DNA from: F23-B02 sp963627445
GTDB taxonomy: Bacteria; Bacillota; Clostridia; Oscillospirales; Oscillospiraceae
Assembly: GCA_963627445.1 (NCBI GenBank)
Contig: CAVGBM010000107.1
Location: 1 to 63,948, forward strand
Length of the DNA stretch: 63,948 bases
Direction of reading: 5' to 3'
This document shows, piece by piece, positions 49,471 through 59,107 of this stretch. The translations under genes were made by a program, and so were the position numbers. Under the pieces are notes generated by a model that searched no databases, was not told the DNA's origin, and saw only the letters and a list, made by a program, of their open reading frames with translations. How positions within the stretch are numbered: the first letter of the stretch is position 1; each line of letters begins with the position of its first letter.

Positions 49471-50667
49471 TTAGTTTAATGAATCCATTATCGTATTGAG
49501 TATATCGTCAAAATTTCTGCTGTTGACGGAATACTCGGCGCTTGCAGCAAAGGTATAATGCTCGGACTTATTGCGGCGCTCGGCTATCGCGGCCTGAAGC
49601 TTGGGGTATATATCAAAGTCGGAAACGCTAACGGCCGCACCGGCGGCGGACATATAGCCGCTGTCACCGATAAAGGCGGAGTTATTTTCGCTCGAGGTAA
49701 ACCACTTGATAAACAGTGCCGATGCCCGCTCGGAGTTAGTGTCGGACGCTGTCATCGTTATGCCGGTGACCTCTTCGACGTAGGCAGGCTCGCCGTCCTT
49801 CACGCAGGGGTAGGTCGCAAAATCGATCTCATCAGCGTCGATGGCATAAGCATAGCGCATAACGTCCACAGACGAAACTATCGCGCACGGAAGCTTGCCC
49901 TCGCCCACCTGCTTTGCCGCATCCTCACTGCCTGCGCCGAAGCCTCGGTTATAGGCGGTCTCGGCCAGGAGCTTGTATATGTACTTGCAGTTTTTGTTGC
50001 TGGTCTCATATGGACTTGCAGCGTCAAATTCGTCCTTGAACTGAGATGCCGCGGTCCTGAAAAACAGCGAGTAGTCGGTTATCGTGAAGAAGCTGCCGCC
50101 GTTTCTTGAATAATACTCGTCAGCGACAGAGCAGAGCTTTTCAAAATTGGATATCGCAGAAAAGTCCGAAAACAGCTTGGTATTGACCATGAAAACATCG
50201 GTCTGAGCGGCTATCGGCACGGCTGCAAGGCTTCCGTCAACGGAGGCTGCCTCCGTCATCTCAGCGTTAAACTCCGATGCTTCCCAGTTGCCGAAATAGG
50301 TGCTCAGGTCAGCCAGAACGCCGCTTTCTGCCATATAAGCTGCATAATCGGTATCGCACACGACCATATCCGGCAGACTTCCCTTTTCGTCTATTGCCTT
50401 ATCCAGCTGCTTATAAAGCTCGGTTTTGCTGTCAAACGCCTTTGTCTTAACGGTGACGCCGTACTTTGCGCCCTCGCCCTTATTGTAGTTATCGGCAAGG
50501 CCGGCAAAGCTCTGCCACATCTTGTCGTTATTGACATACCACACGGTCACCTCGGTGTCCGCATCCGGCTTAAGTGGCGCATAATGCGCAAAGTAGACAT
50601 ACACCGCACCTGCGATAACTAAAACGACCGCCAAAAATATTCCGAGTGTGTATTTTATCTTTGACAT
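49471..50667 (-). CDS. Membrane-tethered extracellular solute-binding protein
   Basis: 398 residues. A hydrophobic segment at 7-27 has no lipobox cysteine and no clear cleavage site, so it is probably a membrane anchor. The rest fits ABC family 1 (sugar-type) binding proteins: EVTVWYVNNDKMWQSFAGLA, LPDMVVCDTDYAAYMAESGV, and a C-terminal FIKWFTSSENN. No permease or ATPase gene is adjacent. It precedes hypB and may be cotranscribed with it; ligand unknown. Confidence 0.75.
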   Translation of the reverse strand: MSKIKYTLGIFLAVVLVIAGAVYVYFAHYAPLKPDADTEVTVWYVNNDKMWQSFAGLADNYNKGEGAKYGVTVKTKAFDSKTELYKQLDKAIDEKGSLPDMVVCDTDYAAYMAESGVLADLSTYFGNWEASEFNAEMTEAASVDGSLAAVPIAAQTDVFMVNTKLFSDFSAISNFEKLCSVADEYYSRNGGSFFTITDYSLFFRTAASQFKDEFDAASPYETSNKNCKYIYKLLAETAYNRGFGAGSEDAAKQVGEGKLPCAIVSSVDVMRYAYAIDADEIDFATYPCVKDGEPAYVEEVTGITMTASDTNSERASALFIKWFTSSENNSAFIGDSGYMSAAGAAVSVSDFDIYPKLQAAIAERRNKSEHYTFAASAEYSVNSRNFDDILNTIMDSLN

Positions 50668-50838
50668 TTCCTTTCAAATTTCCTCAAAAAAGTATTATAA
50701 TGCAATGATTTTCTTTAATATTTATACCACATCGCACAGTCGTTTTCAATAATATTGTGTCGATTATTATTTTAATTGAAAAATCGATGCCTTCGTGATA
50801 TCATAATCATGTATTTTTGTACCCTCGGAGGCGTTAGT

Positions 50839-53800
50839 ATGAGAAACAAATTTAAAAGGATAATAAGCTCCGTTCTAACGGTCGTTATGCTTTTCGGTCT
50901 TGTCTGCAACAGTGCGGTCTTCCCCGCCTATGCTGCGGATGCCTGCGGCTATGACCCGGCAAAGACCATGTCCGATCTCGATTTTTCGGGCGAGGAAGCG
51001 CAGGCCGGCAGCAGCTACAGCATCTCGACTGCCGACGAGCTCAGCCTGTTTGCCAAATACGTCAACGCAGGCAAGCCGACAGAAGGCGTCACCTTCTACC
51101 TGACCTCCGATATTAAGCTTAAAAATGTCGTCTGGACGCCTATCGGAAGCGCGGTCGGCACCCCCTTCAAGGGCGTGTTCGACGGCTGCGGCTATGCCGT
51201 TTTGAAGCTCACGGTCGACTCGCAGGAAAATGACCAGGCTCTGTTTGGCTATGTAAGCGGCTCGGCTGCCGAGATAAAGAACCTCGGCGTTGAGGGCACG
51301 CTGAGCGGTCAGACCAACGCTGCCGGTATCGCCGCGAACCTCAATGGCGCAAAGATCGCGAACTCGTGGAACGCCGTTGATGTTACGGGCATAGATAATG
51401 TCGGCGGTATCGCCGCAAATGTAAACGGCGGCACTATCACCAACTGCACAAACTACGGATACGTTTCCTGCACGGCGAGCGTCGGCGCTATAGCAGGCAG
51501 CCTGAACGACGGAAGCACCGTTGAATACTCCTACTATGTTTACTACTCCGCCGACAAGGCTGTCGGAAGCCAAACCGGCACGAACACGCAGTCGGTCTAT
51601 CGTTTCTCTACAAGCAGCACCGAGGTGCTTGCCGAAAAGGAGCTGACCGTCGGCGGTGAGACCAGCAACAACATGCTCACCCTCCTTAACGAATGGCTCG
51701 ACATGCAGGAAAAGGGTCACAATTACCGCAGTTGGGTATTTGACACCTCGACGACCGCAAAGCAGCGTGTCGACGGCAACTACCCCAGCCTCGAATACCC
51801 CGACTATGTTGCCCCCGTTGAAAGCACCTACACTGCAACAGCGACCATGACCGCACTGTACGAGGCCAAGCAAAACGCCGTTGAGGGCGGCTGCTACAGC
51901 ATATCGAGCACCGATGAGCTCAAATATTTCAGAGATTATGTAAACCAAGGCTTCAAAACCGACGGGGTCATCTTCTTCCAGGACAAAGATATTCTCATGA
52001 CAACCACCGCCGACAGCTGGGAGCCTATCGGTAATGACGAAAAGGTCGCATTCCAGGGTACCTTTGACGGTCAGGGCTATGTCCTCACCGGCATGGCGAT
52101 AGACGGCAGTTCAAACGGACTCGGCCTGTTCGGCTATGTTAATAATGCAAACTCTGTTATTAAGAATGTTGGTGTATTCGGCGTTATCGTCGCCGGCGAC
52201 AATTGCGGTGCCATCGTGGGTGAGCTCATGATGGGCACGGTATCAAACTGCTGGTTTGACGGCGAGATGAATGCAAAGGATCGCATTGGCGGCATTGTCG
52301 GCAAGGCAGATCAGGCACAGATACTCAACTGCGTTGACTTTGCGACCATCAGCGGCGACAAGAGCGTCGGCGGCATCGTCGGAGCTTGCTCGAGCTCCAC
52401 TACCGTTAAATACTGCTACTATCCGCAGGATCTTGCCAGCGGCTGCGGCCAGTCAAGCGGCAGCCAGACCGCACTTATCGCCTTCAGCAAGGATGGCTCG
52501 GATTTCACACTCGAGAGATCTGTCGTAGTCGGCAGCGCATCGGGCATCAAGCTTCTGAATGTTCTCAACCACTGGGTCACCTATCTTGCAATGGATTCGA
52601 CCTACCGCTACTGGAAGATAGACGACTCCGTGTCCGGTGTTGCCAGAATTCAGGGCACCCACCCGACACATCTGTATCCCGGTGACGGCTCGGGCGTTAA
52701 ACGCGTGGACGAGCCTCACTTTGATGTCGACGACGAGACTAACCCCTACAATGTTAAATACATTGAAACTGCAACGATGACCGAGCTATACGACAGCGGT
52801 GTTGATGCCGTTGCGGGCGGTCATTACAGCATAAACAGCGGTGAAGAGCTTAAAAAGCTCGCGCTTTACGTCAAGGATAACCATGCTACCAAGGATGTCA
52901 CCTTCTATCTGACAAAGGATGTCGATATATCCGTCAAGGCGCTCGGCAACGATTCAGACGGCTGGTTGCCGATAGGCTGCGATTACAGCGTTCTTGAAAG
53001 CGGCTCACTGACCCGTGTCTTTAACGGCACCTTTGACGGCTGCGGCTACACAGTCTATGGCCTGTACATTTATAATGAAAAGGGCGACAATGTCGGCCTT
53101 TTCGGCAGGATAAGAAATGCCGTTATCAAAAACCTCGGCGTTATCGGCGGCATCGTCGGTGAATTTAACTGCGGCGGCATTGCCGGTAAGTCAGACAGCA
53201 GTACCGTCACAAACTGCTGGGCAAATGTCAGCATCCAGTCCGAGTCCGAGACCGGCGGCATCGTCGGAAGAATGGACGATACCACCGTTGAAAACTGCGT
53301 GTCCTACGGCGCAACGCTCTGCGCAGGCGGCGAGACCTGCATCTCCGGCGGTATCGCAGGCGATGTCCTCGGAAAATCGGCCATCAAAAACTGCTACTAC
53401 CTTAAGGACACTGCTCAGGACGGCTATAACAGTGCACCGTCCGGCGCAGAGATAAATATCCTCACCTTTACATATGGCTTTGAGCAGGACGACTACTACT
53501 GCACGCTTGAGAGAGCAACGCAGATAGACGATATCACAACCACGAGCCTGCTCGATGCGCTAAATGCCTGGGTGTTTTTGCAGAATAACGGCCAGTACAG
53601 CGGCTGGCGTAACTCCGTCACCCTCATCGGCGAGGGCGACCATTCCGGCCACTATCCGAGGCTCATGACTCCCGGCCAGTTCCAGGACAGCGACCCGAAC
53701 GAGGAATATGACGGCGACTACACCGCTACTGCAACGGTCAGCCAGCTCTACTCCACGGGCTCTGACGGCATTGAGGGCTGCGCATACAGCATAAACGGCC

Positions 53801-56301
53801 TTGACGACCTTGAGGCGCTGCAAAAATATGTTGCCGCAGGGCGCAAGACCAAGGGCATCATCTTCTTCATGACCCGCGATGTTGACATGAGCTACAAGTA
53901 TCATGTAGACGGCAACTCGTGGAAGCCCATCGGCGATGTCGATAACCCATTTCAGGGCATCTATGACGGCCAGGGCTACACAGTAAAGTATATATACATC
54001 AACACAGGCGCCGATGATCAAGGCCTGTTCGGTCACGTGAATATGGGCGCGACTATTAAGAATCTCGGCATATGCGGAGCAGTCAGAGCCAGCACAAATG
54101 CAGGTGGTATTGTTGGTGACTTCAATCTCAGCACGCTCGCAAACTGCTGGTCATCATGTGAGGTCGCAGCAACCAGCGGTAATGCCGGCGGTCTGGTCGG
54201 CGGAGCAAACAGCGGTACTATCGTCAACTGCACAAGCTATGGTGCCGTGACAAGTAGCGGCGCATACGGCGCAATAGCCGGTTATGCCGCACTGACATCG
54301 ATCAAATACTGCTATTACCTCTACGGCACCTGTCAGCAAGCATACAGCCCCGGCTCAACTGCAGTTGCCACCGGCGTACAGTACTTTAACGGCACGAGCT
54401 CTGCCTGTGTGCTGCACGAAAAGGTCGATGTAGAGGGCACCACGACGCAGAATGCTCTGAGCGCGCTCAAGCTCTATGTCGACGCCCATCCCGAGACCAA
54501 CTACTGCTACTGGGTCATCGGCAACACCGAGGAATACCTCAAGATGGGCGTTGCTCTCTTCCCTGTTCTCATCTCCGCATCAGGAACGATGGGCGACAAG
54601 GACTTTAAAGAAGTTCAGGCATACTTCAACGACACCGAATATTACTCGGTCATCAAGGCGATAAACGCCGCAAATGATGCCGAAGGCGGCGGCGATGTCA
54701 TCCTCGCAACGAATGTCGTGTTCTATGTGAATAATGACGCAACGCTCGACAGCGATGTGCGGCTCGTCACCGACAAATACTCGGCTGTCATCAAGTCAAA
54801 CCTGAAGCTTCAGAGCATGCAGCAGTTTGACGGCTACTTCACCATAAAAGACGGCGGCAAGATATACCTTTGGGACAGCGACAAAAACGATTATGCTCTG
54901 TTCATGTACTCGCAGAAGAAAGCAGACCCAAGCTGCAACAGCGTGATATACGGCACTACGGGACTTAACTTTCGCTCGTCGCCTGTAACCGGCGATCACC
55001 CCACGGCATATAACCTCAGTCTTGAGGACGGCGAGTTTATCATAAACTCCACGCTCGACAGCGGCAATCCACACGGCATACCCGGCGGCAGCACGCTCAC
55101 GATACAAAGCCGCGCGACATTGAATGTCGGCGCAAACGCAAGGATACGCACGACAGGCGGCGCGGTCGTCATGAACGAAGGCACCGTGAAGATCGGCAAC
55201 GCAACGCTTGACCGCAACGGCGGCACCAGGATGAAGGGCGTTTTTGAGGATGACGGTGGCACCGTCACCCTCCCCTACATCTACAAAGAGGGCTACACCC
55301 TGCGCGGCTGGTCGGACGCAAACGGCACGATCCACGTCGCAGGCTCGCGAGTCAAGGATGTCCAGTCGGGCAGCACATTCAAGGCTGAGTGGAGCCTTAG
55401 TGAAACGACAGCAGACCCCTACCCGGGCGACGATGCGTTCTCGGACGACACGCCCGTGTACAACATCCCCATCACCGTCATCCAGTCTAACGGCGGCACC
55501 ATCTCCCCGGGCAGCATGATGGCTGCAAAGGGCGAGAACCTGTCGTATCAGATATCCCCCGACACAGGCTACAAGATAAAAACCGTACTCGTTGACGGTC
55601 AGCCGGTGGAGATCGACGAAAACAATTGCTACCACTTTATAAGCATCAGCCGTGCGCATAACATCATCGCACTGTTTGCAAAGCAGACAAACGAGGCATA
55701 TTACAGCTGGACAAATCCGTTTAAGGATATTTCAAAGAACGACTGGTTCTATGAAAGCGTCAGGTATACAGCTTCCGCTGAGCTCTTTAACGGCACGGAT
55801 GCCACGGTATTCGCCCCCGACGAAGCTACGACCCGTGAAATGATCGTCACTGTGCTTTGGCGCGTGGCGGGCAGTCCCATCGTTCCTGCTGCCAACGGCA
55901 TAAGCTTCAAGGATGTCAGCCGCGACAGCTACGCCTATGAGGCAATACGCTGGGCTTCGATGTTCAACATCGTTGAGGGCTACGGCGACGGCACCTTCGG
56001 CTACGGCGACCCGATACTGCGTGAGCAGCTCGTGACCATAATGTTCCGCTTTGCAAAAAACTATGTCGGCGTTGATGTCTCGCTGGCTGATTCGACGAAC
56101 ATCCTGGGCTACTCCGACGTTTTGCAGATATCGCAGGGTATGGCACAGCCGTTCCAGTGGGCTGTCGGCGCAAAGATCATTTACGGCACTTCAGCTACAA
56201 CGCTTGAGCCGAGAGGCATGGCGACCCGTGCGCAGGTCGCAGCTGTGTTCCAGCGCTTCTGCACAAACTTCATGGATACAGTCCCCGTTTTCAAAACATA
56301 A
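50839..56301 (+). CDS. Giant GLUG-repeat surface protein with SLH anchor
   Basis: 1820 residues from the ATG at 50839, five bases after GGAGGCGTTA. Signal peptide about 1-33 (ends PAYAA). Four modules of about 300 residues follow, each with SI-S-x-DEL, a PIG-then-FDGxGY strand, FGYV-like and IKNLGV motifs, and two or three GLUG-type repeats (VGGIAANVNGGTITNC and relatives). Next come a beta-rich region with GGAVVMNEGTVKIGN, an InlB/Listeria-Bacteroides-type repeat (EGYTLRGWSD), a divergent bacterial repeat (GGTISPGS), and three SLH domains from about 1620. It is an exported, wall-anchored adhesin-like protein; the target is unknown. Confidence 0.87.
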   Translation: MRNKFKRIISSVLTVVMLFGLVCNSAVFPAYAADACGYDPAKTMSDLDFSGEEAQAGSSYSISTADELSLFAKYVNAGKPTEGVTFYLTSDIKLKNVVWTPIGSAVGTPFKGVFDGCGYAVLKLTVDSQENDQALFGYVSGSAAEIKNLGVEGTLSGQTNAAGIAANLNGAKIANSWNAVDVTGIDNVGGIAANVNGGTITNCTNYGYVSCTASVGAIAGSLNDGSTVEYSYYVYYSADKAVGSQTGTNTQSVYRFSTSSTEVLAEKELTVGGETSNNMLTLLNEWLDMQEKGHNYRSWVFDTSTTAKQRVDGNYPSLEYPDYVAPVESTYTATATMTALYEAKQNAVEGGCYSISSTDELKYFRDYVNQGFKTDGVIFFQDKDILMTTTADSWEPIGNDEKVAFQGTFDGQGYVLTGMAIDGSSNGLGLFGYVNNANSVIKNVGVFGVIVAGDNCGAIVGELMMGTVSNCWFDGEMNAKDRIGGIVGKADQAQILNCVDFATISGDKSVGGIVGACSSSTTVKYCYYPQDLASGCGQSSGSQTALIAFSKDGSDFTLERSVVVGSASGIKLLNVLNHWVTYLAMDSTYRYWKIDDSVSGVARIQGTHPTHLYPGDGSGVKRVDEPHFDVDDETNPYNVKYIETATMTELYDSGVDAVAGGHYSINSGEELKKLALYVKDNHATKDVTFYLTKDVDISVKALGNDSDGWLPIGCDYSVLESGSLTRVFNGTFDGCGYTVYGLYIYNEKGDNVGLFGRIRNAVIKNLGVIGGIVGEFNCGGIAGKSDSSTVTNCWANVSIQSESETGGIVGRMDDTTVENCVSYGATLCAGGETCISGGIAGDVLGKSAIKNCYYLKDTAQDGYNSAPSGAEINILTFTYGFEQDDYYCTLERATQIDDITTTSLLDALNAWVFLQNNGQYSGWRNSVTLIGEGDHSGHYPRLMTPGQFQDSDPNEEYDGDYTATATVSQLYSTGSDGIEGCAYSINGLDDLEALQKYVAAGRKTKGIIFFMTRDVDMSYKYHVDGNSWKPIGDVDNPFQGIYDGQGYTVKYIYINTGADDQGLFGHVNMGATIKNLGICGAVRASTNAGGIVGDFNLSTLANCWSSCEVAATSGNAGGLVGGANSGTIVNCTSYGAVTSSGAYGAIAGYAALTSIKYCYYLYGTCQQAYSPGSTAVATGVQYFNGTSSACVLHEKVDVEGTTTQNALSALKLYVDAHPETNYCYWVIGNTEEYLKMGVALFPVLISASGTMGDKDFKEVQAYFNDTEYYSVIKAINAANDAEGGGDVILATNVVFYVNNDATLDSDVRLVTDKYSAVIKSNLKLQSMQQFDGYFTIKDGGKIYLWDSDKNDYALFMYSQKKADPSCNSVIYGTTGLNFRSSPVTGDHPTAYNLSLEDGEFIINSTLDSGNPHGIPGGSTLTIQSRATLNVGANARIRTTGGAVVMNEGTVKIGNATLDRNGGTRMKGVFEDDGGTVTLPYIYKEGYTLRGWSDANGTIHVAGSRVKDVQSGSTFKAEWSLSETTADPYPGDDAFSDDTPVYNIPITVIQSNGGTISPGSMMAAKGENLSYQISPDTGYKIKTVLVDGQPVEIDENNCYHFISISRAHNIIALFAKQTNEAYYSWTNPFKDISKNDWFYESVRYTASAELFNGTDATVFAPDEATTREMIVTVLWRVAGSPIVPAANGISFKDVSRDSYAYEAIRWASMFNIVEGYGDGTFGYGDPILREQLVTIMFRFAKNYVGVDVSLADSTNILGYSDVLQISQGMAQPFQWAVGAKIIYGTSATTLEPRGMATRAQVAAVFQRFCTNFMDTVPVFKT
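50944..54585 (+). repeat. Four tandem ~300-codon modules within the GLUG-SLH gene
   Basis: Modules start near 50944, 51826, 52759 and 53718 and are 880-960 bases long. Each opens with a TAT-TMT-LY-like linker and ends with a W-x-x-D or Y-P-x-L stretch. Similarity is clear at protein level but diverged at DNA level, so the duplications are old rather than recent. Confidence 0.75.
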
Positions 56302-56312
56302 TCTATTCATGT

Positions 56313-56346
56313 AAAAATCCGTCGTGGCTAGCCACGACGGATTTTT
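56313..56346. terminator. Bidirectional terminator after the GLUG-SLH gene
   Basis: Perfect stem AAAAATCCGTCGTGGC / GCCACGACGGATTTTT around a 2-base centre, between convergent genes. Confidence 0.9.
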
Positions 56347-56387
56347 AAAGCTTCTATAAAGCTTATATTCAGTTATCAAGCCGGTCA

Positions 56388-57506
56388 TCAAGCGGCGCTT
56401 TTAAGCAGACCTTTCAGAAATTCGCTGACCTTATATACATTGTCATGATTAAACCAGTCGGAAATCTTTACATCCGTATTACTGAAAATTGCGCCCAGAG
56501 AGCCGACATCATGGTTTCTGGTCTCAGCAACGACGCCCCAAACAGTTTCGCCGTTTTCATTTTTACCCTGCGTGATATTGAGAATATAACCGACTTGATT
56601 TAATATGTCGCTGACACTGTAATAATCGCCGAGCTTAGTATAGAAATCGGACATCGCAGCTGTAAAGTTTAAAAGCTCTCCGCTTTCAAGCTCATCAAAA
56701 TTTATCTCGCTGCGTATCTTTTCCGGAACCACACCCACTGTAGTGCCTATATGCTCAAGTGTATCGGGAAGTCCGATGTAGGACAAAAGCTGATTGATAG
56801 TCTGAATATTATATTTGACGAGCTTTTCGACCGTAAAGTCAGTATCAAGCTCACATACCTTTTCCAAAAGGAGTATCCTACCGGTCGAAACCCTGTTTGA
56901 ATCCGCAAGCTTGCGGAGCTCAGTATCATCCGTCATCGTTTGGCTGAGGATCGAAAATCCTCCTTCAAGACTTTTATCGAGCTCTTCTATTGCACTAACC
57001 ACCGTATCACGGACTGCATCCGCACGCTCTTCGTCATCATCAAGCACGGTCACAAGCACAGAGTTCTTATAGTCGGTGATATAGCCTTTATCTTCCATGG
57101 CATCAACGGTGACCTTTACGGCTTCGTCATATTTTTTACCGACGACACTTATGTCTGCCGTTATCTTCTCGGCATCACCGTTCACTGCATCTACATCAAC
57201 GACAATATTTCGGTCGTTCACCTCAAGCCTTATGCTCGGGTTAACATCGAGCATAACGACAGTGTTTGCCGCCATTGGCAGATGCGTAATGTTCCCATCT
57301 ATATCCGTAGTACCGATATCGGCCTTGCCGAGACCGAAGAACATGGCAGCAGAGCCGACAACGATGACAGCGAGAGACGCAGCCAGCGTCCTCCAACTTT
57401 TATAGCCGTCTTTTTTTGACATGGTCTGCATATCGCTCTCAAACAGCTCATCAATATAGCGGTCGTTTACCGAACCGATGTATTTAAGTAAGTCTTCTTT
57501 TCTCAA
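56388..57506 (-). CDS. RsgI-like membrane anti-sigma factor
   Basis: 372 residues. The cytosolic N-terminus (1-38) has the short helical look of a sigma-binding region; a membrane helix spans about 40-59. Just outside it lies VVMLDVNPSIRLEVNDRN at 83-100, the RsgI domain hallmark with D-V-N-P-S at 87-91, where RsgI proteins are reported to self-cleave at Asn-Pro. Residues 110-200 continue this domain; the C-terminal 170 residues are mostly helical with no recognised sensor such as a carbohydrate-binding module. The start overlaps the ECF sigma gene by four bases. Confidence 0.83.
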   Translation of the reverse strand: MRKEDLLKYIGSVNDRYIDELFESDMQTMSKKDGYKSWRTLAASLAVIVVGSAAMFFGLGKADIGTTDIDGNITHLPMAANTVVMLDVNPSIRLEVNDRNIVVDVDAVNGDAEKITADISVVGKKYDEAVKVTVDAMEDKGYITDYKNSVLVTVLDDDEERADAVRDTVVSAIEELDKSLEGGFSILSQTMTDDTELRKLADSNRVSTGRILLLEKVCELDTDFTVEKLVKYNIQTINQLLSYIGLPDTLEHIGTTVGVVPEKIRSEINFDELESGELLNFTAAMSDFYTKLGDYYSVSDILNQVGYILNITQGKNENGETVWGVVAETRNHDVGSLGAIFSNTDVKISDWFNHDNVYKVSEFLKGLLKSAA

Positions 57507-58063
57507 AGAGGAATACCTTCTTTCATCAAGTGCTTTTTAAGCTTTGCTCTGAGCCTGAAAAGCATCGTTGTTGTTTTTGAAACGGATATATCGTATCGTT
57601 CTGCTATATCGGAAATGGGGTCAAGCATCCAATAGCGACGCATGAACACCCCCCGCTCAACGGTGTTGAGATCTTCCAGGAATTTGTTCAGTGCCGCTAC
57701 TATCTCTGCCGAATCTGCTCTGCGCTCAAGCTCGTCATAGCCGGATATACACTCGGCCAACTCATCGAGCACCACCGGTGTTTCCCCGCCGCCGCGCTTA
57801 TCGCTGTTTTTCTGACGCAGCTTATCAAGCGCAAGGTTTCGGGTTATCTTGCCGATGAACGACGACAGCGAGTTCGGCTCGTTTGGCGGGATGCTCCCCC
57901 AAACTCGCATGAGCGCATCGTTTACGCATTCTTCGCTGTCCTCATCATTGCCGAGAATATTATATGCTATGCGGTGGCAGTATCGACCATATTTACTAGT
58001 TGTCTGTTCAAGAGCTTCTTCTGATCGATTCAGAAAAAGCTCAACTATATTGCGGTCGTCCAC
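57503..58063 (-). CDS. ECF-type RNA polymerase sigma factor
   Basis: 186 residues. Region 2 has KYGRYCHRIAYNILGNDEDS and SLSSFIGKITRNLALDKLRQ; region 4 has VFMRRYWMLDPISDIAERYD and ISVSKTTTMLFRLRAKLKKHL. It is a canonical two-domain ECF factor, not the SigI architecture that usually partners RsgI proteins. The start is a GTG after AGGAGAAAAAT; an ATG two bases earlier is out of frame. Overlap with the RsgI-like gene shows the pair is translationally coupled. Confidence 0.88.
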   Translation of the reverse strand: MDDRNIVELFLNRSEEALEQTTSKYGRYCHRIAYNILGNDEDSEECVNDALMRVWGSIPPNEPNSLSSFIGKITRNLALDKLRQKNSDKRGGGETPVVLDELAECISGYDELERRADSAEIVAALNKFLEDLNTVERGVFMRRYWMLDPISDIAERYDISVSKTTTMLFRLRAKLKKHLMKEGIPL

Positions 58064-58205
58064 ATTTTTCTCCTATCTGCTCCGCCCCTACTAATTAAGA
58101 CGGAATTTGTAATTAAGTATCACATTTTTCGGCGCAGATTTCAAGGTTTATTTTTCAAAATTTTAATTACGGGGTGTTTCTTTTAACAAAATTGAATTTT
58201 TGTTG

Positions 58206-58234
58206 TTGTGATAAATCCCGCTTTATGCTATATT
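58206..58234 (+). promoter_or_regulatory. Promoter of cdsA
   Basis: TTGTGA at 58206-58211, 17-base spacer ending TGC (extended -10), TATATT at 58229-58234. A small TCGGCC-TTC-GGCCGA hairpin lies in the leader just before the ribosome site. Confidence 0.65.
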
Positions 58235-58288
58235 TATGGACGATATTGTTTGTATTTTCGGCCTTCGGCCGAGGAAAGAGGGAGCTTT

Positions 58289-59086
58289 ATGAAAACAAGA
58301 GTGATCTCGGCCTGCGTGCTGATTATTTTAGTTGTTGCATGCTTCGCCATTTCCCCCGTGACCCGCATCCTGTTTCTGCTAGCGGCGCTCATCATGGGCA
58401 TTTGGGAGATGTGCCACGCCGTCAGCCTTAAGGATATAAAATGTACGAGCTGGGTATTGTATATCTATGCAGTGCTTGCCACAGCCGGTATTTTCCTCAT
58501 GGAGGGCAACTCTTACTCGGTCATGCTGTTTTTCCTCGCCGTGTTTGCCGTGTTCACCGTGGGCATTTGCAAGGACGATATCAGCGGCCCCGGCACTCTT
58601 GCCAGCCTCGGCATTCTCGTCTATCCGACCGTTCCCCTGCTTATGATAATGGATCTTTCGCTGCGTCAGGATTGGATACCCGTTTTTGCGATCGCCTGCA
58701 TCTCCACCTGGGTGTGCGACTCGTTTGCTCTGTTTGGCGGCAAATGGTTTGGCAAGCATAAGCTTGCACCGAAGGTCAGCCCCAACAAGACTATCGAGGG
58801 CAGCGTCACCGGTGCCGTTTCGTCGATGGTCGCAGGCGTTATCCTGTACTTTGTCTTTAGGGGCACTGATTATAACATTTCCCTCGTCACCTGTGTTCTG
58901 ACCGGCCTTATCTGCTCAAGCTTCGGGCAGGTCGGCGACCTTGCCGCGTCTCTTATAAAGCGCATGGCAGGTCTGAAGGATTACAGCAACCTCATCCCCG
59001 GTCACGGCGGAGTTATGGACAGGATAGACAGCTTGCTGTTTTCCATCCCCGCTGCATTTTTCTGTCTCACAAACGGCATTTTTTAA
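58289..59086 (+). CDS. cdsA: Phosphatidate cytidylyltransferase
   Basis: 265 residues with about seven membrane helices. The C-terminal signatures are intact: CDSFALFGGKWFGKHKLAP, SPNKTIEGSVTGAVSS and the CdsA block PGHGGVMDRIDSLLF. It makes CDP-diacylglycerol from phosphatidate and CTP. It is not in the usual uppS-cdsA-dxr cluster but is followed 21 bases on by a lipid kinase gene. The ATG at 58289 follows AGAGGGAG. Confidence 0.94.
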   Translation: MKTRVISACVLIILVVACFAISPVTRILFLLAALIMGIWEMCHAVSLKDIKCTSWVLYIYAVLATAGIFLMEGNSYSVMLFFLAVFAVFTVGICKDDISGPGTLASLGILVYPTVPLLMIMDLSLRQDWIPVFAIACISTWVCDSFALFGGKWFGKHKLAPKVSPNKTIEGSVTGAVSSMVAGVILYFVFRGTDYNISLVTCVLTGLICSSFGQVGDLAASLIKRMAGLKDYSNLIPGHGGVMDRIDSLLFSIPAAFFCLTNGIF

Positions 59087-59107
59087 TTTATCTGGAGTAG
59101 AATTTCA

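Noticed and set aside
50875..51948. Minus-strand frame of about 357 codons inside the GLUG-SLH gene
   Set aside because: Antisense to a repeat protein with clear signal peptide; composition is that of a shadow frame.
51300..54300. Repetitive DNA resembling an array in the GLUG region
   Set aside because: The repeats are in-frame protein motifs of uneven length without identical spacers or repeats, so not CRISPR.
58080..58140. ECF-type autoregulatory promoter (CGTC -10) before the sigma gene at 58063
   Set aside because: A CCGTCTTAA is present on the minus strand, but the only -35-like TGATAC is 14 bases away, too close for known ECF promoters.
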